A stretch of DNA of 64,000 nucleotides from Symbiodinium natans (GCA_905221605.1 CAJNDS010002327.1:189001-253000), one strand, 5' to 3'. Positions 13,361 through 26,090 are shown, numbered from the stretch's first letter. Numbers and translations: made by a program. Notes: generated by a model not told the origin, from the sequence alone.

Positions 13361-14019
13361 CCCACACATGCCCGCAGTACTGTTTCTTTTCATGCGGAAG
13401 ATCGAGTGATGGCGCTTACACAGGTACTCTATTTTCAATGTTCCAAAGCCATGTCTGCAAGTCTTTCACCTCAAGCACATGCAGCAAACGCAGGCGGGTC
13501 ATCTTCGAGCGAAGAGGCGAGTTGTCAACATGGCCTAAGCCAATGGATGTTTGCATGCATAGGAAGGGCTGCAACTAGCTGCACGTTTTTCCTGGATCGT
13601 CGCTAAAATGCTTTTACCAATCGCCCGAGGTTTCTGAACAGAAGAAGAAGAAAAGAAAGAGAAGCAAAAGTCACAAAAGAAAAGGCTGGGTTCTTTCGGA
13701 CAACTTGCGCTAGTCTTTATTTCCTGATAGGTCATGTTCAGAGTTGCAAGCAGAGGTGGTTCAGTCAGCGCTGGAATTTGGCCGACTAGAAGAACATACG
13801 ATAGTCTTTGGAACGACAGGTAAGGTTTGCCTTGGGCGCAGTCGCTATGCAGCACCGTCCATCAACCAAAATATGGGCAGGATGTGGATGTTGCTAACGC
13901 CCTGAGGAGAAAGACATGCTGTAGCACATCATGTACCCCAGACCCCCTTCAGCATGAAGCCTCAAAGTATTGAATTCGCCACCAGCATGATGCCCTCACG
14001 CTCCGCACATTTGCTGTTC

Positions 14020-14390
14020 TCAGGCAAGGCTACATCCCGCAGCCCAAGTTTGACAATGATGTTGCCGGCAGATGCATCTTGTACTGTATTTACTGCAGGC
14101 TTGATATGCAAACTGTATGCAGACGCTTCTAGAACCTTGGTCTACATAGCAAGGCTCGGGAAGGGCTAAGACAGTCTAAGGCACCTCTGCAGCTTGCCAA
14201 AGTTGAAGCAGGCCAGGGATGTGTGTCTTGTGGCATGCCATGCAATCCGAGGAGCACAAGCTGTGTCGAGCGCAAAAGACCGAAGAGGAATTTTCTCACT
14301 CCCGTTCTCCAGGCCGAAAAGGCGCCCGCGGCACATCCCGGAGCCCGAGTTTGACAATGGTGGAGGACAAGGCAAAAAACTCAGCAAACA
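14020..14390 (+). CDS. RS-rich exon candidates (two SRSPSLT segments)
   Basis: Two + strand segments encode the same short motif: GKATSRSPSLTMM near 14021-14060, and GARGTSRSPSLTMVEDKAK near 14320-14376, preceded by FSHSRSPGRK. A third copy (GRSRSPSLTVTD) lies near 16477-16513. Recurrent RS dipeptides are typical of SR-type RNA-binding proteins, but no RNA recognition motif is visible. They could be repeated exons of one gene across 13-16.5 kb; this is inference. Confidence 0.3.
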
Positions 14391-16326
14391 CTCGGCCTTG
14401 CCCCCAAGTGTCTGTTGGCTTTCGCATGCTTTCGCCAGGTTTCAGCACCTGTGACGGACCTGGAGGTCCTCAGGGATGCCGGTAGTAACCGGTAGTAGTC
14501 GCTCAGCACGCGTGAAGACTGTTTCTTGGTCAGGGATGGCCAGGACATGTGCTTTCCTCGAGACAAGCAGACAGTTGCAGGCAGCTGCAGACAGATGTAG
14601 ACAGACAGGTTTGCGTGGTCGAGATTCACGAGCCAGGCCTTCACTAGCACTCCATGATGCTGTCTTCGGGTTGCGTCTCGCTGTAATGTGTCTTGGGCTT
14701 CAGGGCTTTCCACGCGTTCCTTCAGAGTCGCAGCAGGTGGTAGGGTGTAGAATGCATGTTGCAAGTGTACTTTAGTCGGTTCTGCGTCTAATCCATTTTT
14801 TTGATTTGATTTGCTCCCCCATTGCTTCTAGAATCTTCTATACATTTCTTGACGACTTCTCGAAGTTTCACCTGTTTCCTTTGCTTGCAGCCCTTCTCCC
14901 TCTCTTGCTTGGGTCATAGCAGGGCAAGACCACACATGCCATTTCGTCTGCTAGTCCGCGACGACGCGCTTCGATTTTGGTCGCAATCTCTGGGCCGACA
15001 GATGACAGAATCTTTCTTATTTGAGACGTGATTCCCCAAGCCATTGCCATGCAAGATGCCGTGATGTCTTGTAGGGGGATGCATGTAAATCATTCGTGAT
15101 GCAGTTTCACATCGAAGTCGTTACATCTCGTTTGTCTCAAAACACAACATGGACTCATATTCCTGCGTCTCGCATTGAACATGCACTGTATATATGCACA
15201 TATTTTTCATATGTATATATGTACACATATGTACTAGCTACATTCAACTTGTTAGCATTCTCCGCAGTGTGGGAAGGTAGCATGGCCCCTACCCGACGCC
15301 ATAGTGCTCCCTTCTGGCGTAGAGCCTGCTTTACAGCACCCTACAGCTCACACACCGATTTGATGACCCCAGAGGGGTTTGTTTCCAAATGCCACGAAGG
15401 GGACGTTTGGCGTTGTGCGGCATCAAAGTCAAAGTCAGAAGTTTCTCGTTCGGCCAAAGCCTTTCATTTTCTTTGGACCCAGTTTTCCACTTGTTCATGT
15501 TCCCTTTCGCGTTAGCGGTTTCAGTTCCAACTAAAACCCAGTTTGTCTGTCTGAAACTCTGTCTTTATCTCTGTCTCTGTGTATGTCTCTGTCTCTCGCT
15601 CTTTCTCAAACAGGTCTCAGTGCAAATACGAACCCGAAGAAGGACAAGCCCAGGAGTCTTGCCTGCAGATAGCTTTTGTACAAGGTTCCTTACAGCCAGG
15701 GATGTACTGCCGTACCTGACGACACCATGGTGGGTTAGGGTCCTTCGCTGCCAAGAAGTGAGGTGTGGGTGTGATGAAACAACCATTGGTTTCATTCAGA
15801 CAGCAAGCGTTTTGCGCATATGTACTATGCTTGTAATGCAACCTGAAAGTGTTGTACCGATCCTTTCCTGAATCTGCCCATGTGATAATCAATTAAGCTG
15901 CTTCACGGAATCACTCCCTTTCACGACGGTACATGATGTAGCACTTCATAACATGGCATGGGCGTGTTTTGCTGAAAAGACCCAGAAGCAGATTCATTTC
16001 TCCTTCGCTCCCATGCCTGTGACTAGGCGAAGGGCAAGCAAAATAGACCGCATTGTATGCCATTCATCAATGTTTGAGAGGAGCCGGACGTAGCCTTTTT
16101 GAGTCGGTTGGATGTGGCAGAACTTCGGATCTCGTATACATCGGACGTTCAATGTCGACTTGTTTGCATGCTGTTCCGTCCGCAACGGGGACATCTTATG
16201 ATAGGTCAGAAGCCGACGTGTAGATCGTAGGTGCATGTTCAAGCCTCCTGCGGCTATTGATCGCCGGTTTCCTGTCCAACTTAAAAACTACCCGATTGAG
16301 CAGTTTTTGCTTTCAGTGCGGTGGCA

Positions 16327-16409
16327 AGGCAGCGAAAGAAAAACAAGGACAGGGGTGACGAGACCGAGAAGACCAAGAAGAAGAACAAAGGCCGGCAAGT
16401 CAAAGTATA
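16327..16409 (+). CDS. Lys-rich exon candidate
   Basis: Reads RQRKKNKDRGDETEKTKKKN, then KGRQVKV and a stop. It is close in composition to 13268-13360 and precedes the third SRSPSLT copy at about 16480. Function unknown. Confidence 0.25.
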
Positions 16410-16929
16410 GCAAATTCGAACTCACGTGATGACTCTTGTGCACATGGACAGCTCTTGCTGCACAGTCGCTACTGCAAGGCCGTTCCCGTAGTCCAAGTCT
16501 GACGGTGACGGATGTGCAGCTCTTAGAGTCTCAGCCTGTCAGTGCTCATCAGTGCTCCATCGCTGAGGTCCAAACGGATGCTAGCACTTCCAAATCACAA
16601 TTTCGTAGCTTTCGTAGCTTCGCGGTTTGTAGCCATGTTTGGATGTGCTGACGCACCAATCCGATTCTCTTTAGCAGTTACTTGCCAACGCCTGCATCAG
16701 GCTCCCCCACAAGTTCTGGACAGCGAGGCGCATCAGACGCAGAACAATACAGAGCGCGTTTGAAACTTACGGTTGTCGTGATTCCATGGTGTCGGGAGTG
16801 AGCGCGAGTGAGCCCTCCTCAGGCCCGCAAAGCTCAAGAGGGAACTGCTGACACAGCACAGGCGCTTGATTTGTTGCTTTGGGGTTGGATGGCCAAAATC
16901 TTCACTTCTCACACTTTTTGGACAAGCTT

Positions 16930-17100
16930 TAATTCCCGAATGCTCCGCAGAAGGGTTCCCGTTTTAAAGTTGGGCTGGGTGGTTACCAAACGTCGTTGCG
17001 CTGTGTCCGCAAAGCGTCCGCAAGCGTCCGCAGGTGTTCGCAAGCGTCCGCAAGCGTCCGCAAGCGTCCGCGAGTGGCGTAATGCGTGCTGTTAAGGGGG
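16930..17100. repeat. Minisatellite block with GCAAGCGTCC units, copy 1
   Basis: A leader (TCCCGAATGCTCCGCAGAAG, then GGTTCCCGTTTTAAAGTTGG) is followed by tandem 10-bp GCAAGCGTCC units and a GAGTGGCGTAA tail. The whole arrangement recurs at 17370-17560, so this is a higher-order repeat. Confidence 0.9.
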
Positions 17101-17369
17101 AACTGCACAGGACGCGCATGCCCGCGGCGTTCCGAATCCGTCAAGCTGAGGGGGAACTCCACAGGACGCGCGCCGCCGTGGCGTTCCCGCGGCGTTCCGA
17201 ATCCGTCAAGCTGAGGGGGAACTCCACAGGACGCGCGCCGCCGTGGCGTTCCCGCGGTGTTCCGAATCCGTCAAGCTAAGGGGGAACTCCACAGGATGCG
17301 CGCCGCCGTGGCGTTCCCGCGGTGTTCCGAATACGTCAAGCTAAAGGGGGAACTCCACAGGACGCGTGC
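17100..17369. repeat. ~60-70-bp GC-rich minisatellite, first run
   Basis: Tandem copies of a unit containing CCGAATCCGTCAAGCT, GGGGGAACTCCACAGGACGC and GCGCCGCCGTGGCGTTCC, with small length variants. It recurs after the second GCAAGCGTCC block at 17575-17937. Confidence 0.93.
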
Positions 17370-17575
17370 TTCCCGAATGCTCCGCAGAAGGGCTCCCGTT
17401 TTCCCGAATGCTCCGCAGAAGGGTTCCCGTGTTAAAGTTGGGTTGGGAGGTTACCAAACGTCGTTGCGCTGTGTCCGCAAAGCGTCCGCAAGCGTTCGCA
17501 AGCGTCCGCAAGCGTCCGCAAGCGTCCGCAAGCGTTCGCGAGTGGCGTAACGCGTGCTGTTAAGGGGGGACTCCA
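17370..17575. repeat. Minisatellite block with GCAAGCGTCC units, copy 2
   Basis: Second copy of the 16930-17100 block, with the TCCCGAATGCTCCGCAGAAG leader itself doubled before the 10-bp tandem units. Confidence 0.9.
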
Positions 17576-17937
17576 CAGGACGCGCGCCGACGCGGCGTTC
17601 CATGGCGTTCCGAATCCGTCAAGCTAAGGGGGAACTCCACAGGACGCGCGCCGCCGTGGCGTTCCGAATCCGTCAAGCTAAGGGGGAACTCCACAGGACG
17701 CGCGCCGCCGTGGCATTCCACGTGGCGTTCCGCGGCATTCCGAATCCGTCAAGCCAAGGGGGAACTCCACAGGACGCGCGCCGCCGTGGCGTTCCACGGC
17801 GTTCCACGTGGCGTTCCGCATCTGTCAAGCTAATTCTAGGGGAAACTCCACAGGACAGACGACGCCGTGGCGTTCTACGTGGCATTTCGCGGCGTTCCGA
17901 ATCCGTCAAGCTAAGGGGGAACTCCACAGGGTGCGTG
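17575..17937. repeat. ~60-70-bp GC-rich minisatellite, second run
   Basis: The same unit family as 17100-17369, with several copies including longer variants carrying an added CACGTGGCGTTCC segment. Confidence 0.93.
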
Positions 17938-18495
17938 TCCCCTGGTGGTGGTCCTGGTGGTGGTCCCATGGTGGTGGTCCCGTGGTGGTCCCGTAGTGGT
18001 GGTCCCGTGGTGGTGGTCCGTGGTGGTGGTCCCGTAGTGGTGGTCCGTGGTGGCGCTCCCGTGGCGGTGGTGCCCCAGTGGTGGTGGTCCCGTAGTGGTG
18101 GTCCGTGGTGGTCGGTGGTGGTCCCGTGTTCGTGGTCCCATGGTGTGGTCCTGTGGTGGTGGTCCTGGCGGTCCTGTGGTGGTGGTCCCGTAGTGGTGGT
18201 CCATGACCCGTAGTCGTGGTGGTCCGTGTGGTGGGCCGTGGTGGTGGTTCTAAGTGGGGTCCGTGGTGGTGGTCCCGTGGTGGCGGTCCCGTAGTGGTGG
18301 TCCCATGGTGTGGTCCCGTGGTGGTGGTCCCGTGGTGGTGGTCCCGTGGTGGTGCTCCGTGGCGGTGGTCCCATAGTGGTGGTCCGTGGTGGACGTCCGT
18401 GGTGGTGGTCCCGTGGCGGTGGTGCGTGGTGGTGGTCCGTGGTGGTGGTCCGTGGTGGTGGGCCGTGGTGGTGGTCCGTGATGGTGGTCCGTCCG
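17938..18495. repeat. GTGGTGGTCC-type G/T-rich minisatellite
   Basis: About 550 bases of short units built from GTGGTGGTCC and CCGTGGTGGT. It is strongly strand-asymmetric (G/T on +). The periodic Val/Trp/Gly reading on + and Thr/His/Pro reading on - come from the repeat. Confidence 0.95.
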
Positions 18496-20080
18496 CCCGC
18501 CACCGACGTTTCGTTTATATTGCGTTATATTTACGTTATAGGTGACTGCTTTCTGCATTCGGGTTCGTGGATCCTATCAGGTTTCCGTTTCAAGTCACAG
18601 GCCGAGGAGCGAGGGGTGCTCTTATCTTGACCTGTTGCGAGGTCCTGTCACCAGGCGCGTTTCAAACACCAAGAAACACATTCTGTTTAACCGCTTGTAC
18701 TTCATTGTATGCTTGGCGTATTTTCTTTAGGCTGTCCGAGTTTGCATGTCGGCTTGGAAGTAAAGCAGGCATGATCTATGTGACTAGAGGAGGTTATGCT
18801 AGACACTCGTTCAAATACCAAAATGACACATCATGGGTTTCCTTACGACTGTTTTGGGTGGGATGGGCGGCAACGGCATGTTCGGCATGAATACACTGCG
18901 TTGGTGTGGCAGATGCGTGTGCACTGTGATTGATAGAAATTCTGTTGCGGAGTTTGGCCTGGTTGTTTCTCATTTGCGGTTCTAATGTGTGTCCAAAGTC
19001 GAACTGCTTTAGCATGAAGGTCTCACACGGCTGGGATAATGTTGGGCATATTTAGGCTTCACGTTCAAACATTATCGTCCGGTTCCTCGCAAAGCCCAAG
19101 ACGCCTTCAAGCCCTTCGGCCCTAAACAACAAGGGTGTTAAAATCCAGGCCTAAAGGCCCCCCGAAAGCCACGTGAGCCTGCAACATGTGGCCAGCATTC
19201 TGCTCCTGGGACGCAGAGAAGCGAGAAGATGGCCCTCAAAATGTTGCGAAACCCAAAGCATTCCAAAGCTGTAGAACCTCATTTTAAATCAACTTCCTAA
19301 TCTTCCTAAACCCCAGGATTCGGGGCCTGACAGAGGGCACACGGCGTTTATCAAACGATAGGTCTTCCTCAGAAGCAGCATTGCCAGCATCAGGCAGGCG
19401 TTGCCGCTGCAGCAGCTCTGGGTTTCAACGTGTTACCGAAGCAGTCCAGCTATGCGTCAGCAGCTTACAACAGTGTACAGCTGGTTCACAGTTTCGTTTT
19501 CGGCTGCTTCTCATGCCATGCGAAAACTGGGAACCCTGGGCTGGTAGTTCAATGGACTTGCTTCAGTGCTGCAGCAAGGTGATGAGCGCGTTTTGCATTG
19601 CAAGGTTTTAGCTTTGTTGGGGTCCTTTTGGCTAGACGCAAGCCATGCCAAAATGTTTCTCGGTTTGGCACCTTTTGGAGCCTTTCCACCGACACTGGAG
19701 CCTGTGTGGCACAAGGACGTTCGCAAGCGCTTCCAGCAGTATTTCCTTTGTGCCAGATGCAGAGACACCAACTCAGGCCGAATGCACCAGCTCCGGGCTT
19801 GCGTCCGTCACTCCATGCACCGTATTGTGCCTAGCTGACCTTGTTCTTGTTCCCATGAAAGAGCATTGGATGTTCCTGAGAGCTTGGCGGAGGGCTTGGA
19901 GACATTGACTCTTTTGATTTAAGGACTGCGTCACTCGGCGCAAGCTCCACCTCGCTGGGCCATCGTGTGTGCGTGCAGTACCTTTGTGGGAGCCCCATCC
20001 TTCTTGTTGGAGGCAAGTTGCTTCACAATCGGAGAACTACTAATATGAAGATTGTTATAGCACGTTAATCCCGATAAGGC
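18496..20080. other. Unassigned region
   Basis: No recognised gene. A + strand stretch near 19650-19735 (PTLEPVWHKDVRKRFQQ) is protein-like but isolated. Confidence 0.3.
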
Positions 20081-21160
20081 TTATTTGGAACTCAAAGCGG
20101 CCGCTGAGGCTTTACGCGGTGTGATCGTGGAAGCAGCTGTCCAGAGGCATTCTGGGACTGAGACTTCAAGGGGCTTCATCTGAATGCTCGGAATGGCAGG
20201 AACAGGCTGTGCTTGGGTAGGCAAGACTTTGGCTGGTCGGTAGGTTGACGTGTTCACACCCATGGCAGGCGCACATCATGGACCCAGAAGAGGAGATGCC
20301 GAATCCTTGTCCTTTCTGCAGGTAACCAAAGGAGTGAGGGGAGAGGCATCAACAAGCATTTTTTCGGGCATCAAGAACGACTTCATAGTCAGCAAAGAAA
20401 ACTTAACCCAAAGTGTTCTAGGCTGGTGACGGAAAGAAGACAGGAAGCAATTCAGACTTACATTCGTTCAGAAGTGCAGAATTACAGAAAGAACAACCGA
20501 AGCAAAACAAGGACGCAAGATGCAGCGCAATACAGAAAGAAAGAACGCCATGCTACAAGCCAATCACATACGCGTAGAAAAAAAAGAAACTGGATCTTGT
20601 TTCCAGTACTAAGTTTGCATTAACAAGCAGAACTCAGATATACAGTCCGTACCAACTGATATAGTCATCACAGTGCTCACATGTTATCGACATGCCAATG
20701 ATGTCCTTCACTTTTTTTCAAGAAACGAGTTCTTGACCAATTAAGTAAGAATTCAAGATTCTTTCAAAATATGTGCATCTCATACCGGCAAAGCTTTCGT
20801 GAGATGTTATTTCGGTTTTAGTTCAGTAGGAAGTACACACGGAATACACGTATGGCTGTAATAGCAACCCTTTATGAGGTAGACAGCAGCAACCAAAACT
20901 CAGTATGCATGTTGTGATACAGGTTTAGTACTATGAAACGTGAATGAGCCCTGTTAGGATTAATGAAATACAGGGACATGACTTGCAGAGTAGTTTTCAT
21001 GAGCACGTGTTACATGCTGCTACAGTTTTCCTGAGACAACATCCAGAGTAGTCGTTCTTCAGTACGATTGGTTTTGTCCTTAGGCTGCACGCTTGTTTCT
21101 TATTGTCTCTGTGCCAAGCCGTTCCAGGCTCTCATCCCCGACCATTTTGTCTTCCACTCC
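20081..21160. other. Unassigned, partly AT-rich stretch
   Basis: 20090-20185 reads AAAEALRGVIVEAAVQ on + but is also open on -. From about 20590 to 21060 the DNA is distinctly AT-richer with stops in all frames, as expected for a UTR, intron or intergenic stretch. Confidence 0.35.
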
Positions 21161-21176
21161 ATCAAGGGATGAAGAC

Positions 21177-21300
21177 TCGGACCCCCAAGGTTGTACCCCT
21201 AAAGGTTCCCCTTAATATGCTCCCAATATGGCCCATATAGCCCCTAAGGGATCCTTTAAAAAGGGGCCCAAAACCTAAGGGTACAACCTTAAGGGTCCGA
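21177..21300. repeat. Inverted-repeat element (MITE-like)
   Basis: The left arm (about 21177-21212, TCGGACCCCCAAGGTTGTAC onward) pairs with the right arm (about 21261-21300, ending GGTACAACCTTAAGGGTCCGA) with few mismatches, around a spacer of about 50 bases. The size and structure fit a small non-autonomous transposon, but no second genomic copy is visible here, so that identity is inference. Confidence 0.75.
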
Positions 21301-22993
21301 GGTAGAACCCCTAGACTCCAGGGTTCCTCAGCTACTATGCTACCGTTTTGTAGTTTTGTAGTTGTTTGCCCTCTCCACCCCCACTCCTTGTCCCCCCCGC
21401 CCCTTTCTGGCAACAGAAAGGCACGCTGTGGGGCCCCACATTTTGGCATGTCTGGTTTCCATGTGGTTGGAGTATGTGTGCATTCTTTGTTGTTGCTTTC
21501 TTTTCGTTGTTGCCTCGTTGTTGACTCGGTTGGGCCAGACGTGCTGTAATTTATTATTGCAGTATTTGGGGTGTGACAGGGTGAGATGCTGTGGGTTAAG
21601 ACTTGGAACCCATGAGCAAGCAGAAATGATGAAGTTCACAGAATTTGGAGTCGTTGAAGAGTCGGAGATGCTGCAGTTAGCAGCATGTGCAGCTTCTGAC
21701 CTGAACAGGCAGAATTTCCGAGATTCCCATTTTTGTTTACAGTGTTTGCAGCCGGTGAATGGTCAGAAATGCTGTGGTTTGCAGCGCGTAGAACTTCTGA
21801 AAAATTCCGCTTGCGAGGCAGAACTTCTGTAGTGTTTTAGCCTGTGAACAACTGCAGCTGCAAAAGCTAATAGCTTCAAATGTTGTATTCTGCTGCATCT
21901 GGGCCCTGTGAACAAACATAGAATCTGCAGTTCAGAGTATTTTGAACTGATCTTGTTGACCCCCGGTAGCTGTGTTTGATGCCGAGAACAGTAAGTTTTT
22001 GGCTGCGGAACATGCCTTTGGGTGTGTCATATGTGGAGAAGGCTGAAATGCTTGGCTTGTTCATCTCAGGCGTGTCCGAGCGAAGTTCAAGCTGCAGGAG
22101 TGCAACCAAGGTGCAAATTGCACCCGCCAGCTGCCCGACTTGGGGGTTCTTGCGATGTCCCTCCCTGACACCATGCAACATTTGGATACATTTGGCAGAC
22201 TCAGGAACCAGTTGCCTTTTCAGACATCCCGGAGAGCGTGTGGAAGAGGCAGGCAGTGCTGGCTTGTAAGACTTGCGATCATAACCTTCGGTGTCAGAGC
22301 CCGAGACTCTTGCCCTGCCTAGAAAAGCTTGCTCCTTGTAGCGTTCAGGCCAGCTTGTCTGGAAGCCAGATGCTGCAGAAGGCTCCCTCGTGCATTGTGG
22401 GAGTGGAAGGCGACACAAAACTCGGTATGTTTTGTACTGCTTGTTGTCATTCGGCAAGAAAATTGCCCAAGGCAACTCCGCAAAGCGGTCTCACGCGCTG
22501 AGACTGCCCTTGGAAAAGTGCTTTGTCACAGCTGGCAGACCATGCAAGAAGGGGCAAAGCGTCGGAGAAGCACAAGTTACGAAGCGGCATTTTGGGGTGC
22601 ACAGCATGGGCACTCGGAATCTCGATCTGAAGCAGCGTTGAGCCATGAATGAAAGGTGTTGGCCCTGGCAGAGTAGACCTGTGACATGTCAGGTAGGTTT
22701 AGTTTAGGGCAGCTGCTGCACGTACCGCCAGTTCTTCAGTACAAGGGAAGCAGACACGATTGGTCGACCTGGCAACATCATTACGCAGCTACCACATGCA
22801 CTTTGAGCCAAGACTTCCTCCCATCTGCTGCGCAACACTGCACAACGTGGCAGTGGCACCACAGATGTCACACATGAAGGAAGGTGGCTTGTTTCAGAGC
22901 TCGGTGCCTGAGGTTCCAAGATCATGTGTGCCTTTGTGCATTCTAAACGGGCCAAGTTTAGAACCAAATGGGTGTGGAGGTGACAGAGCCGCC
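21301..22993. other. Unassigned region
   Basis: No recognised gene. The minus strand is open for 199 codons (22475-21876) with some helical stretches, but overlapping + frames read equally well. 21630-21835 contains degenerate repeats around CAGAACTTC/CAGAATTTC. Confidence 0.3.
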
Positions 22994-23089
22994 GGCCGTG
23001 GCGCAAAGATCCGCGAGTCCATGAAACAGTTGCTTGGATATGAAATTGATGAACTACTTGAAGCCACGAGTCGATTTTTTACTGGTGGG
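22994..23089 (+). CDS. Candidate exon, function unknown
   Basis: A stretch of about 32 codons (GRGAKIRESMKQLLGYEIDE, then LLEATSRFFTGG) with clearly protein-like, amphipathic composition and stops or poor sequence around it. No family recognised. Confidence 0.3.
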
Positions 23090-24689
23090 TGCCCGGTAGG
23101 CTTGATCTTTCGCGGCGCACATTGGTCAAGTTAAGAGAAACCATTCCAAAGCTGAGCCGCGGATCCCATGGTGCCCTTGCCGTACCTAACACCTGAATAG
23201 ACCTAAGCTGAGAACTTTTCTGGCCTTCGACCAAGGTTGCTTCAAAGCAAGGCGACAAAGGGCTCTGTGAAGCCTGGACATTCCCCATCACCAAAGGCTG
23301 CGCTCGAGGGCTTGCAAACCAATGCTCGCAGCAACGACAGCTGACTGTGGTGGTGTTGTGCATTTCATGTGACCCGTCGTCTTCCCGTGGTCCCGTGGTG
23401 TTGTCATGTTGCTGTTGCGCACACCAGGATAATCAGATCGATGCTGGCAAATGCAACGAGGAGCTCGTCATGACGGCGGCATGATGTGCTGCTGCCATGG
23501 CCGATTCGTGTTGAACATTTGTAAGCTTGTGTGACGTTCAAAGCACCTTCTGCTTGCAGGAGTTCTTTCGTCAGCTTGAGAAGGACAGGTCGTGGCTTGC
23601 TTGTTCCCCCACTTTGCCATTCGTGTGACGATGTGCCCCTCGAATCCCTAGAAACACGTAACAGGATTACGGGCAGCTCTGCCGTGATGATGGATGGGAT
23701 GAGGCCAGTGCCTGGCAGTGCCTTGCGGTCAGAGTAACACTTTCACTGCAGGTCCTTGAAGCTTCTCGTGAACAGCCGCCTGCTGCAAGCTCAGTGAAGG
23801 GTCCGGTGCATTGCATGACTGCTGGATTGCCAGTGCCGGTGCCATAGCCTGGGAAGGCTCCTTGTGTTCGACCAGAGGATGAAGTGGCGTGCTTAGCTGC
23901 TAAGCGACACTATCGTTTTAGCCTGCAATCGGCAGATGCAAGCCCCACTGCATTGACACTGAGATTCCTGCGGGCTCTGACTACTTCCGAGTGACGCTGC
24001 CCCGAGGCAGGAGAGCCCAAATGTGCGCTTAGATTCACGCCTGGTGAATTTTCTTCAACGGCGACCATCGGACCGGACACGACAAAGGGCTTGCGGCTTG
24101 TTCACTCCCCATCCGCCCTCCCCCTCCCCCCGCACGTCCCCACATTGGCCGATGTTAGCATTGTGCTGGGCTGGACCTGGCCCTGTTGTTTCGTCAAAGA
24201 AACCATGAGTGGACGATAGTGGACGAGCCAAGCCGTGCGTACGCGGGTCAGCAGATCTTCCTGCAGCCCGGCTTCCAGTGAAAGACTCCGTTGAATGTCA
24301 CCATGTCTTATCGTGGCACCAATCGGGTTGTTTTAAAAAAGTGCACCAGACAAATACAAAAGCAGCAAGGCATGGTTGAGCAGGCTATCAAGCTCAGATA
24401 AGCTCAGGAAGATCGGGTTGAGCTCCACACTCTTCCGAGACACTTGTGATGGCAAGCTCATACTTTCATGTGGGCCTCTGCCCTGTCGCGTCAGTTTTTG
24501 GCCGCGAATGCTTCTTTCGCCTCTTTTGGACATTGCGCACAGCTTCATTTTGGCGTGCGGTAGGTTTTGTTCATCTTTTGTTCTGTCTTTTGACGTTTCG
24601 AATCTATTTTTGTTTTGCTTATCACTTTCAATATCGTTGTTTGCAGTACTTTTGGTCTTTTATGTCTTGGGTTCAACAGCTCGTGCTTT
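23090..24689. other. Unassigned region
   Basis: No recognised gene. A hydrophobic + frame at about 24560-24790 (FVSLF-type runs) lies in T-rich DNA and is probably compositional. Confidence 0.3.
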
Positions 24690-25140
24690 TCAACATGGCC
24701 TTGAAGTGCCCGTTCTTTTTGTTGGGGGGGGGATCACAACGTTCATGCTGGTTGTTTCCATCGGCCATGTGCCCACTTTGAAAGCAATCTCCCTGCACTG
24801 CGACCCTGCAACAATAAAATTTATCGATGCAAGCCGCTTGCTTATCTCTGGTGAAGGGAGAGAGACTGGGGTCTGACCCCGAGCTCCTGATGCCCTCTCC
24901 GGGAGCCCCAACGCGCTCCACTCCTTTGCTCGCCGCATCGCGCGGACTTTTATCACGAGTTGCTGCGCCTCGACGTACGCCATCTGGCCTTTTGCTGTGC
25001 CGACGAACTTCGTGGTGTCACCCCTTTGAGGGACTTCGAGCTTGAGCTTGTGGCTTGTCGGAGGCTTGGCCGGCTCGCCCGGGATGACGTGGTTGGACGG
25101 TTGGACTGCGGCTCTACTTGCCTCAGAGACCGCTCTTGCC
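24690..25140 (-). CDS. Candidate minus-strand exon(s), function unknown
   Basis: On the minus strand a continuous frame reads GEPAKPPTSHKLKLEVPQRG, then DTTKFVGTAKGQMAYVEAQQ and LVIKVRAMRRAKEWSALGL, and continues to ISKRLASINFIVAGSQ. Pro-rich linker followed by a basic helix is a plausible protein layout. The DNA is GC-rich and GC3-rich, unlike its flanks. I recognise no family; a retroelement polyprotein fragment is one alternative. Confidence 0.4.
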
Positions 25141-26041
25141 GAAGAGGATCACGATGGTGTGGAGTTCAACACGGCCGTCCATCAAAGCTTGTTGGCGGTT
25201 GGGGCCCTTTCGCTCTTGGGTCTTCTCGGGCCATTCCCGGACGCTTTGGGTCATCGATGATTAAGTCTGGAGCCGTTCGTCCAGCCACAGTCCGCGAAGT
25301 CCTTCCGAGCCCTGCTATGTCCTGCTTGACAACAATGCAGCCGCGAGGCGTCCGGTACCACGACCGCGAGAGGCTGTTTTGACTGGTGCTGGAACTCCAG
25401 GATCTACGGCCTTGGATGCTTCTTTTGGCTGCAGAAACGAAGCCTTCTTCCGCTTGTGGCCACGGCAACCGCACCACTACGCAAAGCCCATTCGGAAACA
25501 CAGAAGCAATTTGAGCATTTTGAGCTCCTGGTTAATGCCCCTAGACTTGGCCTCGGATGTGATCTTCTGGTGTTGGTACAGGCCACATGCGTATCCGGCG
25601 TATTCATTTTAACGCTACACGACCTGCCTCGGCTGGGGCCTTGCTGTTGGGATTCAGGGCTTCGAGATGCTTTGAGTAATCATTCCTTTGGGGGTCCTGT
25701 TGTAACACAGAGGCTCAGGTATAGACCAGGTCAAAACGCCATGCGCTTGTGCTGAACGCAGGAAAGATTCCAGCTTCAGGCTGTGGCGAGGCAGAGTTAA
25801 AGCTCCAGACATCGGAAAAACGCAGTCCCGAGAAAAACAAGCAAGCAAGGACAACCTGGGTCGAGGTGGCGGGGGTAGGGTTGGGGTTCAAATCTGGTCA
25901 TGGGCCGTTGGGGAGGGGATTGGAGGTGGGGTACCTGCTTTATGCTACCCAGACACACGGCCCAAGGCCTGGGCGGATGTGCCACGAACACTTCAGGTCA
26001 AGACCGTGAGCTGCGGCTCGACCCGGCTCGCTACTCGATTA

Positions 26042-26090
<49 letters not shown>

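Noticed and set aside
17673-18545. Thr/His/Pro-rich (-) and Val/Trp/Gly-rich (+) ORFs
   Set aside because: Translations of the GTGGTGGTCC minisatellite.
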